Below are positions 24,261 through 35,886 of a DNA stretch of 64,000 bases, in pieces. A model generated the notes under the pieces. That model was not told the DNA's origin. It searched no databases and saw only the letters and a list, made by a program, of their open reading frames with translations. Position 1 is the first letter of the stretch. Every line of letters begins with the position of its first letter. Location of the stretch: contig JAIWZP010000028.1 of the NCBI GenBank assembly GCA_025201375.1, forward strand, positions 186,001 to 250,000. Direction: 5' to 3'. The stretch comes from Gongronella butleri (taxonomy: Eukaryota; Mucoromycota; Mucoromycetes; Mucorales; Cunninghamellaceae). A program made the position numbers and the translations under genes.

Positions 24261-26272
24261 GAAAGATGCGGTGGCCTCTTTCTATGATAGCCGGGGATTC
24301 ACATTTGACGATTTTTTGAGAAGAGTTGAGGTTGATGTTCTATATACAGTAACACAGCAAAAAAAAAAAAAAGATGCACGGAGGAATCCAAAATATGCAA
24401 AGTACAAGAGGTTTCTCGGAAAATAGGCCATCTTTCTCCAGTAGCCACGTGCAGCTTCCACGTTGGCGACAAAATTGCAACAATCAACGCGCTATCATAC
24501 ATGTATTCCAGTTTTCCAAGGCACCGCTGAGGGAATTATTCAGCGGGGACGCATGGAAAATGCAAAAAAAAAAAAAGACCACATGGCTTGATGGCTATGT
24601 ATGATATGATGAGTTGATTCTTAGCGTGCGGGCTGATATCCTGGGCAAAAATTGCACATCAGCATCATATGATACTGTACTTTGCTGATGAAATTAGCGC
24701 ATGCAAAAGCAAATCGGTGCTGCTTGCTTGAAATTTGTTCAAGCCGGCTTGGGGCCTTCGGCGCGCTGCACAAACAAAAAATTTTAAGGGATGTGGTAAC
24801 AATTGCGCACAATGAAGAATGAGCGCTCGTTCATTGCCCGGTTTCGTGGGCCCACGAGGATGACAAGGTAAATGGCGCGAGAGCAGGGCCGGGAACCCAT
24901 GTATACCTGTTGTTCCGCGGGTGTGGGACACAAAAGCGCGTTGCCGCTGCCGAAATAAAGTCAGCTTTCACGCGCAGCACATGGCACGTCGATCCTTCTG
25001 AATTGCTGCTTGTTCATCGGGATTCGGGAACACAGAATGCCCATGGAAGCACAAATGGCGCCAACCACGTTGACGCAACGAACAAAAAAGAAGTGAACAT
25101 GCGTTCGTGACCAGTTGCACAGAGCCATCCGTGTTTGCATTTAGCCTAGTGGCAAAAATCAGCGACATGCTGTCATGCTGGTATGGAATTCACTCAGATC
25201 ACTCAGAAATTACGTTGATGTGATCGCCAATCTAAAATAAAAAAAAAGGGGGGGGGAGGGCGGGTTTTGACGCGTCCATGTTCCCTGGCGATTGGCGCAA
25301 AAAAAAAAAAAGGCACCGGCATCATGATGATGTGATTCATCCCAGAATCAGGAAGCGCGAGATGACATCTTTGGCGCAGCTGAGCCACCTTTTTTTTTTC
25401 TTTTTTTAATAAGGGCATGGCCCATTTGCAGATAAGGCTTATGTCTTCATCTAAAGACCCGTCTCCCCCCACGGCCTAGAAGCGATTGGAAAAATCTGTA
25501 GATTTCATATTGCGTTGTTCCTTTCAAGTGCCGACTAGTGTACCAGTGTGGAGATCAGAAACGATGCGATGTGTACTTGTACGACGTAGCGCATTGGGGA
25601 AACCTCTCTAAGTGCACGACCACGCTTTTGATTTAGGTTGCGTAACGGCCGTGCCAAATTGGCGTCTGAAACCATGTCATTTCGACGAGTATTTTTATCG
25701 TTTTTCTAAATCAAGAACTCGCAACAATGCCAAAAAAGTGGCGACAAAGGAACGTTGCATAAGATGAAGCACGGGGCAAGCCGAAAAAAATTGGAGGACG
25801 CGGTGTCAAGATGCATTGCGAGAGCAAAAAGGATCGTGTTTCGTGGTAGTCGTGGGTTGTGGATCTCTTTTTATCTTTAGAAATTGACAAACAAACAAAA
25901 AAGAAAAGGGTTCATCTTTTTACGCCCCCCTGTTTCCTTTTCTCCCCCCTCCCCCTTGCCAAGATGAACAACACGTTGAAGTTTAAAAGAACGTGCCGCA
26001 ATGTCCATTGCCAAATCAGGAGCGATGCCAGCCTCCGACGCAAAAAAAGTTGTGTAGGACAAGACCCAGCTATCAAAAAGGTCAAGAAGAATCTACTTTA
26101 TGATGGAGAGAGGGGGAATACATACAGAAAAGAAGGATGACAAGGAGTGCAAGGGGGAAAAGGGACTAGATATTAAAAATAAGGGGGCAACAAGGGGGGG
26201 GGGAAGGGCAAAGGTTAATGATGTGCGTAAAAGGGGGTGAGAGGCAAAAATGAGCGACAGAGCAAAGAAAAT
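24261..26272. other. Intergenic, no gene recognised
   Basis: About 2 kb without a supportable gene. It contains short A runs (near 24360 and 24566), G runs near 25249-25258 and 26194-26202, and purine-rich sequence toward the 3' end of the CAP-Gly gene. Confidence 0.4.
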
Positions 26273-28083
26273 TTACAAAGAAGGGATCAAGGTTGACGAT
26301 CGGAGAGGGGTCATGGCCTATGAACAACAAGAAAATAAAATTCTGGCGTGAGATGAAGAAGCAAAAAATAATCCGGGGGGAATCAAGTGCCAAGCCAAAA
26401 AAAGAATCAAAAAATCAAAAGTACTTACCATGGACGGCACTGGTGAAGGCACGGCGGTGCTTGAGTTTGAGGCGGTCAGGGATTCAGGAGGCATGTCAAT
26501 TTGCTTGCATGAGAGCAGGTCATGGCCGGCCATTTCGCAGATCTCACAGTAGGGAGACAAACAGCGGCTGGCGGTGCTGCTGATAAGGCTCGCGTGATCG
26601 TCACCGCCTACTACCACTTCGTCGTCGTCGTCGTCGTCGTCATCCTCTTCGTCATCCGTTGTCGTTGGTAAAAGATGCTGTTGGGACGAGGAAACAGGGT
26701 GTAGTGGCGCTGGCGGATGCGTGTCGGCCATGTATTTGCGCGTTTTGCGCAGATCGCGCATCAATTGCTTGTTTAGAGCGCGTTGGCGATTAAGGGCGTC
26801 GAGCAGCTCGGCCTCCTTGCCGACGTTGGTATCAATGAGCGACTCGAGATGTGTGATGTCGCGTCGTAAATCGTGGATGGTGCGATCTTTTGCTTTTTTC
26901 TCCTTGACATTGTCGCGTGCCTGTGTAATGAGTGCCTGGATTTGCGGCCTCAGCTCGTCGATTTGTGACGCGAGGCTCAGGCCGGGGCGCACGTCAAACG
27001 GATCAAGAAGCGTGCGGCATGCCGCTTGCAATGCATGCAGGGTCTCGCGCTGCTGATCGAGCGCCGTGCGTTCGGTTTGCAATTCTTGGATCAATTGTGT
27101 CTGCTGGTCGAGCAATTGCGCAACTTCTTTGCGGTGGTGCCGCTTTTCAATCTCGCGACCCTTGGTGTGCTGGTCCACGCGCTGGTGCAGTTCCGTGATC
27201 TGTGCGATGAACGCTTCCTTCTCCTTGCGCGCTTCGTGCACACGGTGTTGCTCCCAGCCAAGCTGCGCTTGGTGCTGCCGAAGAGACTTTTTGTTTTCAC
27301 CATCCTGGCGCTCGTAATCGTCCATCCGCTTCTCAAGCGCATCAATCCGCTGTTGCTGCTGATCACAATGCTGCTGTAATCGCTGGTTTTCCGCTAAAAG
27401 GTCGCGCACATGACTGGATTGCGACTCGCGCGGCGACATGACATGGTCCGACGCCGCAGGCGATAGTGGTTGCTGTTGAAGATGCGATGGGTGCGGTGGT
27501 ACATGATGATATTGCTGCTGCTGCTGCTGCTGGGCGGCCTGCGGAGCCTGGCGCGGCGCCTTGGGTTGCGATCGACGCTTCAGGAACGCGCTTGATTTGG
27601 ACGAAAGCATGTAAAATGAATTTTTCTTGATGTCCACGGGCGCTTTGCTAACCAGCACCAGTTTGGACGCAAGCACAAAGATGCCCGTATCATCTGGGCA
27701 GGTGAAATAGGTGATGCTACACACAAAATTTAAAAATAAAATCAAGAATTGAGATGACATGCCATCTTTTTTTTTTTTTTTTGGCCTTTTTTTTTTTTTT
27801 TTTACCCCTGGACGGTGCCATTGTTCTTGCCATGGCCCCGCTCGTCAAGCTCGATGCCTGCCCAGTTGCCGGGCTTGAAATCGGTGGGGCCAAGGTAACG
27901 CAAAGTGCCAACTAGATGTAATTTGCCCTCCACGAGGACGCGGTCGCCGACCTGCGGGTCGTCATCCATGGACGTGGGCGTCGGTGTGGGCAGCGACGCG
28001 GTCGATATGCTGACCAATTGCTGCTGCTGCTGCCTTTTACGCGCAAAGCGGATATCAAAAGGCCCTCGGGGCAAGCGAGACAT
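26273..28083 (-). CDS. CAP-Gly domain coiled-coil protein (CLIP-170-like)
   Basis: This is probably a microtubule plus-end-tracking protein. Three minus-strand exons (27806-28083, 26429-27716, 26273-26317) close to 536 residues. A CAP-Gly domain spans about residues 45-125 (GDRVLVEGKLHLVGTLRYLG, PGNWAGIELDE, and GHGKNNGTVQG, where most family members have GKNDG). A poly-Gln/Pro region follows (about 150-185), then a long coiled coil rich in Gln, Glu, Arg and Leu (about 190-400), a DDDDDDDD stretch, and near the C-terminus a zinc-knuckle-like YCEICEMAGHDLLSC. The knuckle plus coiled coil plus single CAP-Gly resembles CLIP-170/tip1. The 45-nt last exon rests on a GTAAGT donor at 26428. Read-through instead would append a hydrophobic intron-derived tail. 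CTG/CAG repeats encode the poly-Gln. Confidence 0.88.
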
Positions 28084-28794
28084 GGAATTATATGCAAGGG
28101 ACGAAGGAAAAAAAAAAAAAGAGAAAACGAGTGTAAAAAGAGAGAGGGTCGAAAGAGGGAAAGAGTCAAAAAAAAAAAAGGGAGAGCATCTTTTATCGAG
28201 CACAAGAAAAAAAAAGGGGGGTGACAAAGGACGCAAACGAGTCGATGGACAACTTTTTTTTTTGGGGGGGGGGAGACAAAAAAGAGACAATCACAATTTG
28301 CGACAACATTGGGGGAGGGGGAAATCGTCATGGGGGATGGACGAGGGTGAGAGCAAAAAAAGTTGGTGAACGAGACGTGGCCAATGACAAGGGGGGAAAG
28401 ATGGAAAAGCTAGGAAAGGGGATAGATGAACCAATGAGAGGATGGCGTCGGTGGATTTGCTCAAAGCTATTTGGATCTGTTTCTTTTTCCCACTCACTTT
28501 TTCCTCTTTCTTCCTCTTTTTCACCAACAAATACATCCAAATCCCCCCACCGTATGTTATAAAAACCATTCTTTGTTTTTATTTCTCATTTTTTTTTTCT
28601 CTTTCTTCACTCTCACACCCAACCTAAACGTCTCAGTATATAACTTATCCCTCTCACCACCCGCTTTTCCCTTTTTTCTCGCCTTATCTTCCTCACTCCA
28701 CACTTACTTCTCACACCCCTCCCACACAACCCTTTTTCCAAGTTTTCTTTCTTCTTTTTCCCTCTCTTTTTTCTTTGTTTTTTTTTTATTCACC
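28084..28794. promoter_or_regulatory. Divergent promoter region, CAP-Gly / PNRC-like genes
   Basis: 711 bp lie between two divergent start codons. The left half is purine-rich on the plus strand with G and A runs. The right half is a long pyrimidine-rich leader. A TATAAAAA sequence at about 28558-28565 lies roughly 230 bp before the right-hand ATG and is a possible TATA box. No other element is recognised. Confidence 0.4.
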
Positions 28795-29727
28795 ATGACG
28801 AACACGCCTACACCTGTCCATACTCTCTCCAACAACGGCAAAAGCACAACGTCGCCCGCGCCAACAAAGGGCAAGAAGCAAGACGGCCCCAAGGTTCGAC
28901 CAAAAAAGAATAAAAAGCAGCCGCAACAGCAGCAAGTGGCGCCGCAACAGCCGCCAAAGGACGACAGCACCAAGCCGACCAAGAAGAAGTTGCCCAATAA
29001 GCAACATCAGCGTCGCTCGTTACCCGCCGCCAAGCAGCAGCAACAGCAGGCCGATGCTGTGCCGTCAGAATCAGACGACTCGGACCACAAGCCCAAGCCC
29101 AAGAAAAACAAAAAGCAATCGCCTGCTTCTGTCGCCGTCCCCGCTTCCACCGCCATCTCTGCCTCGTATCCACCTGCCAATGGCCATCACCATCATCCTC
29201 AAGCAGCCGTTAAGAACAAGTACGTTTTGATTTTTTTGTGCTGTTTCCCCCCCCCTTTTTTTTTTCCTCGTTAACAATTTTTGTTTTTTTTTTGTTTTTT
29301 TTTCCTTTTTTATAGGCAAGGCCCACGCCGTGCAGCGGCTCCGCCCCCAATGGTGATCCAACAGCAGCAGATGCACGCGGTTGCCAAGAAGAACGTGTAC
29401 GCAGGTGCTGTGTTCAACAACACGCCTGCGCCGGACGCCCTGCCCTTGCCGCCGACACCGCACCATGAAGAACAGGTGTTCCACCTGGAGATGCCCGCCA
29501 TTGTTCATGCCCCCCATCCTCTTCCATTCCAGCATCCTCCCCATCATCATCAGCAGCAATTACAGCAACAGCACTATGCTCCACCCCCGGACTTGCAAGC
29601 TCAATCAAGACACTTGATGAATCTGTTGGCTCAACCGCGCCATTATCCTGAACCACCAAAGGATTACAACATGTTATCCCAAATCCAACGCGACCTGCGT
29701 TCCATGCTCAAGTTGGAGGCCGCCTGA
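28795..29727 (+). CDS. PNRC/EDC-type short-motif protein, probable mRNA decapping cofactor
   Basis: This is a largely disordered protein of 278 residues. Two exons (28795-29219 and 29316-29727) are joined by a GTACGT...ATAG intron. The N-terminal half is Lys/Gln/Pro-rich with several KPKKNKK-like basic patches. The recognisable element is YAGAVFNNTPAPDALPLPP (about 169-187), matching the fungal form of the PNRC motif. In PNRC proteins and yeast Edc1/Edc2 a related LPxP-type motif binds the EVH1 domain of Dcp1 and stimulates decapping. The C-terminus ends in a short helix-like segment (MLSQIQRDLRSMLKLEAA). A role in decapping is inferred from the motif alone. It would act in cytoplasmic mRNA turnover, opposite in effect to the PABP encoded upstream. 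Confidence 0.65.
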
Positions 29728-29903
29728 AAAAATGGATTTTCAAGTGCTCTCAATACCCCCCTTCCCTTCTTCCCTCTCAAATCACCCTTCCCCTCCCCCC
29801 CTTTTTTTTATTTATTTGTACCTTGCTCCCCTCGATTTCGGTTTTGACTTGTAGAAGTTGTTCCATTTGAACTTGATTTCTCTTTCATGCAAGCCCTCGC
29901 ACA

Positions 29904-29934
<31 letters not shown>

Positions 29935-31039
29935 GTTTTTTTTTCACCCCCTGTTTGCTCCCTTTTTTTCCCCATCCTTTTTTTCCCCTCCCGTGTATCA
30001 TAGTGTTTCTCACCGTCAATCCATCCCCTTGGCATCCGTTATATGTTTTGGATCTGGGTGGCCCTGATGGCATCCGCCCCCATTGTTGTTTCGTTTTGGT
30101 CTCTTGAGTCAATCACACTTTTACCCCCCTTCTCATCAACTTTTACCCTTTTTTTCTGTTTCCCCCTTCCCTCTCTCCCTTCGTCTTTTAAGCTCTGTTT
30201 CAACAATTGAGCTTTGTCCCCCCCTCTCCACCCCCTTTTCTCTCATACTCCGCCCCATTTTGAATCTCACGTGTCCAGCACCCGACCTCTCTCTCGCAAA
30301 AAAATAAAAACAAGGCGTATCATTGATTCAACTCAATGATGCGTAGCAAAAAACATCATTCCTGGGGCCCATGGTAATGGCTTGAGAGCGTCCACGTTGT
30401 ATAAAAACTGCTCATTAGCGCGTAAAAAAAAAGATTTGCGTAGAAAACCGGAAAAATGGAGACAATGGCGCCAGAAATCATGCGCATCCCTGCATGATTG
30501 CGCCTCAGGCTTACGCATTGTACTCTGGCAGTGTCACTGGTTGGTTTTTGCATTGCATTGCCGGTGACATGAATGGGGAGATGCGTCGATTTTGTGAAAT
30601 CCATAGTTTTATTGTTCCTCGTGCCCAATTCTCCTTGTCATTGGCATCTCAAGTTGCGTCGGAAATTCTTACCGTTGCGCTGGTTTAGCATGCTCAGCAG
30701 AGGCAACATGGGGCTCACAAAATGGGCCATTCTCCGTTGCCAATACTGGAGACGCCATTTCAATCGTGGATCCATCCTCCTTAAAACCGAACCCAGCATT
30801 TTTGGCAGATATTTCAACGCCCAAGAGGGGCCCAATGGGCCTTATTTTCAAACTTATCGAATCACTGTAACAGCAGGCACATTGAAACGGAGCCACTTTG
30901 GCCGATTTTCATGACTGCATCGCTCGGATTGCATGCGCTCAGCGCAACAATCTGAATCCAAATATTTTCGCTCTCTGTTAGCCACATGCTGTGTATACCA
31001 AAACGACAATTCACTTGATGGTCTTTGAGAAACATTCCA
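29728..31039. other. 3' flank and intergenic region
   Basis: Pyrimidine-rich 3' flank with a CT dinucleotide run of about 29 bases at 29901-29929. From 30300 onward there is ordinary AT-rich DNA without a supportable gene. Confidence 0.45.
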
Positions 31040-31870
31040 TTCAAGTATTTTTACCGTCTTTCGGTCGTTTGTGATTGAACATGCTATTTACAAGGCTAAT
31101 TTGTTCATGGTATGAGTCATGGCAGCCTTGCTTGTTCAAATGAGCCCACCCGCGAGACGCTGCGGCCACTAGGTGACGCGCAATGACCATTTTCAAAAAC
31201 CACGAATTTTCCAAGACGTACAGTCGACGAGTTGAAATCAGTGAAATTTGAGTCCTCAGATCACCGCGCCATTCAACCACATGGTAAACACGTCGCGTTC
31301 AACGGCGGAAATCAAGGAAAAGCCGGGGATCCATTGGCTGCTTGTCGCGTAATCAGCGAAAAGCTGCAAATTTTCACGTCAAGGTAAACTCAACGAAAAG
31401 TGCCTGGATCTCCGAGAAATACACATCATCCGAAAGAGGTCGACTGGCTGCAATTGTGGCTATCGTGATCAGTGAAAAAAGTGAGATTTTGGGCATGTTT
31501 GACACGGTTTTAAAATCATAGGCAATTTTCGACGCGTGGTAAACCGCGTCAAGCGTCAATCGACACGCGCCAGTTTCTCCGTGTTTGTACAACTGGGCTG
31601 TCTCTTTCTGATGAACGCGTCAAAATCGGATTTGGAGCACACTTTCCTAGCGCAATTTGCCTGCAAAGTTTTAACGAAAATGGCTCATTGCTCGTCAAGG
31701 AGCAGATGGACCTCGCTCTTTTTTGGCATTTTCCGTGGTTTCTCCATGCCGTGCTTCGTGTGTGTAAGTTTGATGCGATTCTGGCGACGTCATTTTTCGA
31801 TTTTGGTTTTGGGGCTCGCCACGACGAAATTTTGATTTGCGCGTAGCGTGCCCAAACCAGCAAGTGAGAG
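31040..31870 (-). repeat. Relic of the old dispersed repeat, copy 5
   Basis: Read on the minus strand from 31870 to 31040 this copy has the same module order as 47745-48440 on the plus strand. First the FDFG/TTKF core (31860-31610), then the GACGCGGTTT-CACGCGTC box (31530-31560), then a module with RPLSDDVYFSE (about 31440-31415). Last is a peptide-like VEWRGDLRTQI and YVLENSWFLKMVIA (31278-31180). The matching plus-strand copy reads VEWRGDLMTYI and PLENPRFSNMAIA. The conservation is strongest at peptide level, so the ancestral element was probably coding here. The family is unknown. Confidence 0.65.
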
Positions 31871-32615
31871 CGCCAAGTCGAGGTCCCATTCTGTTTTTCC
31901 GGCCTGTTCATTCACGTCTGGGTTCGTTTGAGCACAGGTGCCAGTGCCTGGTCAGCGAAGTTGTATCGTGCTTACCATCAAAACCAGTCTATTCCATGTT
32001 TCTCTTGGGAAACTGGCAAAAGTGTTCCCAAACTTGAATCAGGCGAAACTTGCAACGTCCAGGGTGGGCAACTTGGCTCAAAGGTGACAGAGATCCCGAT
32101 CATTATTACACCATAAAAACTCGAATTGGTGCATTTATCGCATTTTCCAATGGCTACTTTGCAATGCTTGAGGCTAGTATGCATCAAACTCACCGCAAAA
32201 GATTCGCGTCTTTGTACGTGTCGTGTCATGAGACCAAACTTTTGAGATTGATTATATGGTTGCGGCAACAATCGCAAAACTTTTTGGACAACTTTGTTTT
32301 TGCAATATACCACAAGCCATCTATGCAACCCAGAACACATTTGAAGGGGCTCAAACAAACACTTTGATTAGCCTGGCAAATGCCTTTGTTCCAATAGTCC
32401 TTTTTGTATGGGGAAGGTTGCCAAATTTTTAATTTGAGAAAGAAAACAAGAAAGGGTCATCTTTTTTTATCGTCGTTTTCGGACAGCAAGGAAAGGAGTG
32501 GGGGTAACATATAAATTCGGACAAGGAAAGAAAGGGACAGTGAGTGTGGGTGGGTGAGTGTGTGAAGCAAAACAAGGGGGGATGCGAGTGAAATAGGAAA
32601 AAAAAAACGAAAAAA
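31871..32615. other. Intergenic, 3' of the kinase gene
   Basis: No gene is seen. The final 150 bp before the kinase stop are purine-rich. Confidence 0.4.
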
Positions 32616-35061
32616 TTAGTCGCGTCTAGCCGCCTCGCGAGCGGCGCGAATCAAAGGCGCGAGAGATGGCAATGGGTCAGCACACTTGAGGAAGGGATGT
32701 TTGAGCAGCTCTGAGGCGGTTGGGCGTGCTTCGACCTCGACGGACAGGCACCGCGCCAAAAAGTCGCGGAAGATGGGCGACAACGCGTCGGGGTCTTGCA
32801 ATTGCGGGGTGCCATTGTTGGCAATGAGATACAGGGCGCGCAGCGGATTTTCGTTGAGATAAGGCGGCTCGCCCTCAATCATTTCAATGGCCATGACACC
32901 GAGCGACCAAATATCGACCTTGTAGCCATAGGCCTTGCGTGTGACCACCTCGGGCGCCATCCAATAGGGCGTGCCCACCATGGTTGTTCGCTTGGCTTGC
33001 ATTTCGTTCAATTGAGCGCAAAAGCCAAAGTCGGTGAGTTTGATGTCTCCGTGCAGCGACAAGAGCACATTGTCCGATTTGATGTCGCGATGGATCACGC
33101 CCTTGGTGTGCAAATGCTGCAGACCTTCGAGCACTTCCTTGCAAACCGCCGCAATCTGGCCTTCCATCATCATGTTGTTCGTCACAACGTCTGTCAGACT
33201 GCCGCCTTCCATGTACTCCATAATCACCCACAGGTCGCCCTTCCAGATGTACGAGTCAATGAAGTTGACAATGTTCTTGTGCCTGCTTTCCTTCATCACA
33301 AGGATCTCGTTGATGATCAGCTCCTTTTTCGGCTGCTGCTCCAGATTCATCTGCTTGATCGCCACCGGCCGGTCATTGTTGCTCGTGTGCGCAATAAACA
33401 CACCGCCAGAAGCGCTAAAAAAAAGGGGGGGGAGGAACCAATGAGCCCCAATTCCGCAAAAAAAAAGGGCGAAAAGCGCGCGTTTCTTTTTTTTTTTTTT
33501 TTTGGAGTTACCCTTGGCCAATCTTTGTCATGTTGCGATACACCTTGCTTGGGTCGGCCTCGGTACAGATGGTTTGCAGCTTGGCAATGACCTCCGAGTC
33601 CTTCATGCCGGACTTTTTCTCCTTGGGGACGCGTGTCTTGACGGTGCCGGGCGACGCGACGAGCGAGGGCTTTTCTTCCTTTTTCTCGCGCTTCTTGGCG
33701 CTCAATTTGCGCTTGATATCATAATCGCGGGCGGATTGAGGCGATCCCATCTGTGTGGGCGACGTGCGTGGTGGCTCGATGCCCATTTCCGCGTAAAATC
33801 GGTCGTTTGCATTGGTATTGCTGCTGTAGTTCTTGGTCGGTGTCGGCGCAGCCTGAAAGAAAAAAAAAAGAAAAAGAAAAAAGGGGCGTCAATTACGTCC
33901 TGGTCACGCTTTTTTTTTTTGGTCTTTTTTTACGTCGATATGAGGCTTGGGCTGGGCAGGGCCATCATCGGCAGGGGTGACGAGCTCATTGTCGACGTAA
34001 TTGTCAACGTAGTCGGCGGTGGGCGAGTGATACGATTCTTGCTGGCGCATGGTGGAGGCAAGCTCCATCTTGTGGAAGACCTGGTCGTCATGGGCGCCGC
34101 GTGTTTCTTGATAAAAGCCAATGGCATCCAAGACGGCCTGGGGGTTTTGGTATTGTTCCTTTTTGGAGATACCGCTCTGCTGCAAGAGGATTTGCCATTC
34201 GTGGGGGAGGCCCGTGAATTCACCAGTGGCCGGATCAAACCCAACGTGCGTGACATGCTTGGCGTTGAATGGCTCGCCAATCTCCATTTCCTTGTCGGCT
34301 TCTTTGGCATCCTTTTCCTTGTTAAGAAGATCTAACAAAATAAAAAATAGGGATCAATTTGGGGGGTCCTCTCTCTCTCTCTTTTTTTTTTTTTTTTGCC
34401 ACACATGCTTCCCATTGACATTTTTTTTGTGTTTTTTTTGCTTTTTTTTTTTTTTTTTTTGCGACTTTGGCCATTTTTTTTATATTTTTCTTTTCGATTT
34501 TACTTACCATTGAAGCTGCCCACAAACTTGCCAAAGACATCCTTCAGGGTATTGCGATCTCTGCTCTTGCTGTCGTCGCTCTTGTTGCTATTGCTGCGAT
34601 TGAGGTCCTCGGTATCGATTTCATCGAGTGGGGAGGCTGTGGAAGGGGGAACAGGCGGCGATGGGCGTGTGCGGCTGTTGGTGCGCGATCGTTTGGACGA
34701 TAGGGTGCGTGTAAGGAACGACCCGGCCGACGACTTGCTCTGGGACGGCGACACGGGCGTTTCCTCGGTGTCGCTGCCGCTGTGATTGGTGCTGCTGCTC
34801 GTTTGCGTCGGTAAAGGCGGACTGCCCTTGTGCGATGGCTTTCGATGCGTCTTGCGATCTAATAAAAAAAGAGCAATTAGGGCCATTGGGGAGGGGGACA
34901 CCACAAAAGGCCAATTGGCGGCCTCATAGGAAAGCGCGCGCGGAGCCGGGCTATTTTTTACCTTTTTCCTTGTCGCTATCGTCTTTGCGTAGCTGTAGGC
35001 GCTGCAGATGGCCAGATAGCGACCTGTGCAGATTCGACGACTTGCTGGAGGTGGACGACAT
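32616..35061 (-). CDS. p21-activated (PAK/Ste20) serine/threonine kinase
   Basis: This is a Cdc42/Rac-activated kinase controlling polarity and MAPK signalling. Five minus-strand exons (34962-35061, 34508-34858, 33934-34331, 33512-33852, 32616-33414) close to 662 residues. After a Ser-rich N-terminus, a CRIB/PBD starts near residue 160 ([32 protein letters not shown]). The kinase domain starts near residue 385 with glycine loop GQGASGGVF, the ATP-binding lysine in VAIKQM, and catalytic [19 protein letters not shown] and [10 protein letters not shown] follow, with the APE-loop threonine typical of PAKs. No PH domain is seen, so it is Ste20/Pak1/Shk1-like and not Cla4-like. The kinase part is a single long exon. 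The gene is divergent from the sestrin gene. Confidence 0.95.
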
Positions 35062-35886
35062 GGTGGTATGCGAGAAAGAAACAAAAAAAAATAGTGACAA
35101 GGAGCCAAAAAGGGGCGGGGCGCGGGGAGAAGGGGAAGGAAACAAGAAAGAAACCTGGGGGAACAAAGAGAAACTACAAAAAAGAGAACCCTCGTCGATA
35201 AAAAAAGATAAAAAGGAGGCAGCTAAGAAATAAAATAGACTCTGGCTAGTAAGAGGAGAGGGAAGGGGGAGGAAAAAGACTATGACAATGGACAAGTCTC
35301 TAAAGAAAATAGATGAAAGCGCAAGAAAAAAAAAAAGAGATGAACAGGGAAAGAAGAAGTACGGAATTTGAGATGCAGTCTTCTTTTTCCCTTGTTCTTG
35401 CCTAACCCGCTCCCCGCGAGCAACCATTTAAAAAGGCATGGCGTGCCAAAAATGGCAATTCTTGGTTCTCGTCCAGTTGCTGCTCCCTTTTTCGCTTGAA
35501 TCGATCGCAATGGCGCTCTTTCTTGGCCCATGGCTCATTGTTTTGACCTGTGTGTGTCATTCATTGTGTGTGCATCGGAGGCGTGTGCAGTGTGTGTTCT
35601 ATGTTTTATTTTTGCTTGGCGCACACACGGGCCTTCCCACCTGGCTTTTTTTTTTTTTTTTGTTTTTGGATCGATGCAGCGTTGAACTTTAATGTCGGTT
35701 GCCTTTTTTGTGTAACCAATAAGGCATCGCGGAGGGAGCTCACAGGCCAATGACATCACAAAGTCCGCTTGCCTCTCTTTTTTCTGCTTTTTTTTTTTTT
35801 TTTTTTGTCTCTCACACACCGCCTCTTTTTCTTTTTTTGCTCTTCTCACTCACTCTTATTCCATTTGTTTCTTGCTGTTTTGCCTT
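35062..35886. promoter_or_regulatory. Divergent promoter region, PAK kinase / sestrin
   Basis: 825 bp lie between two divergent start codons. The kinase side is purine-rich on the plus strand, and the sestrin side has T runs at 35648-35660 and 35788-35806. No further element is recognised. Confidence 0.35.
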
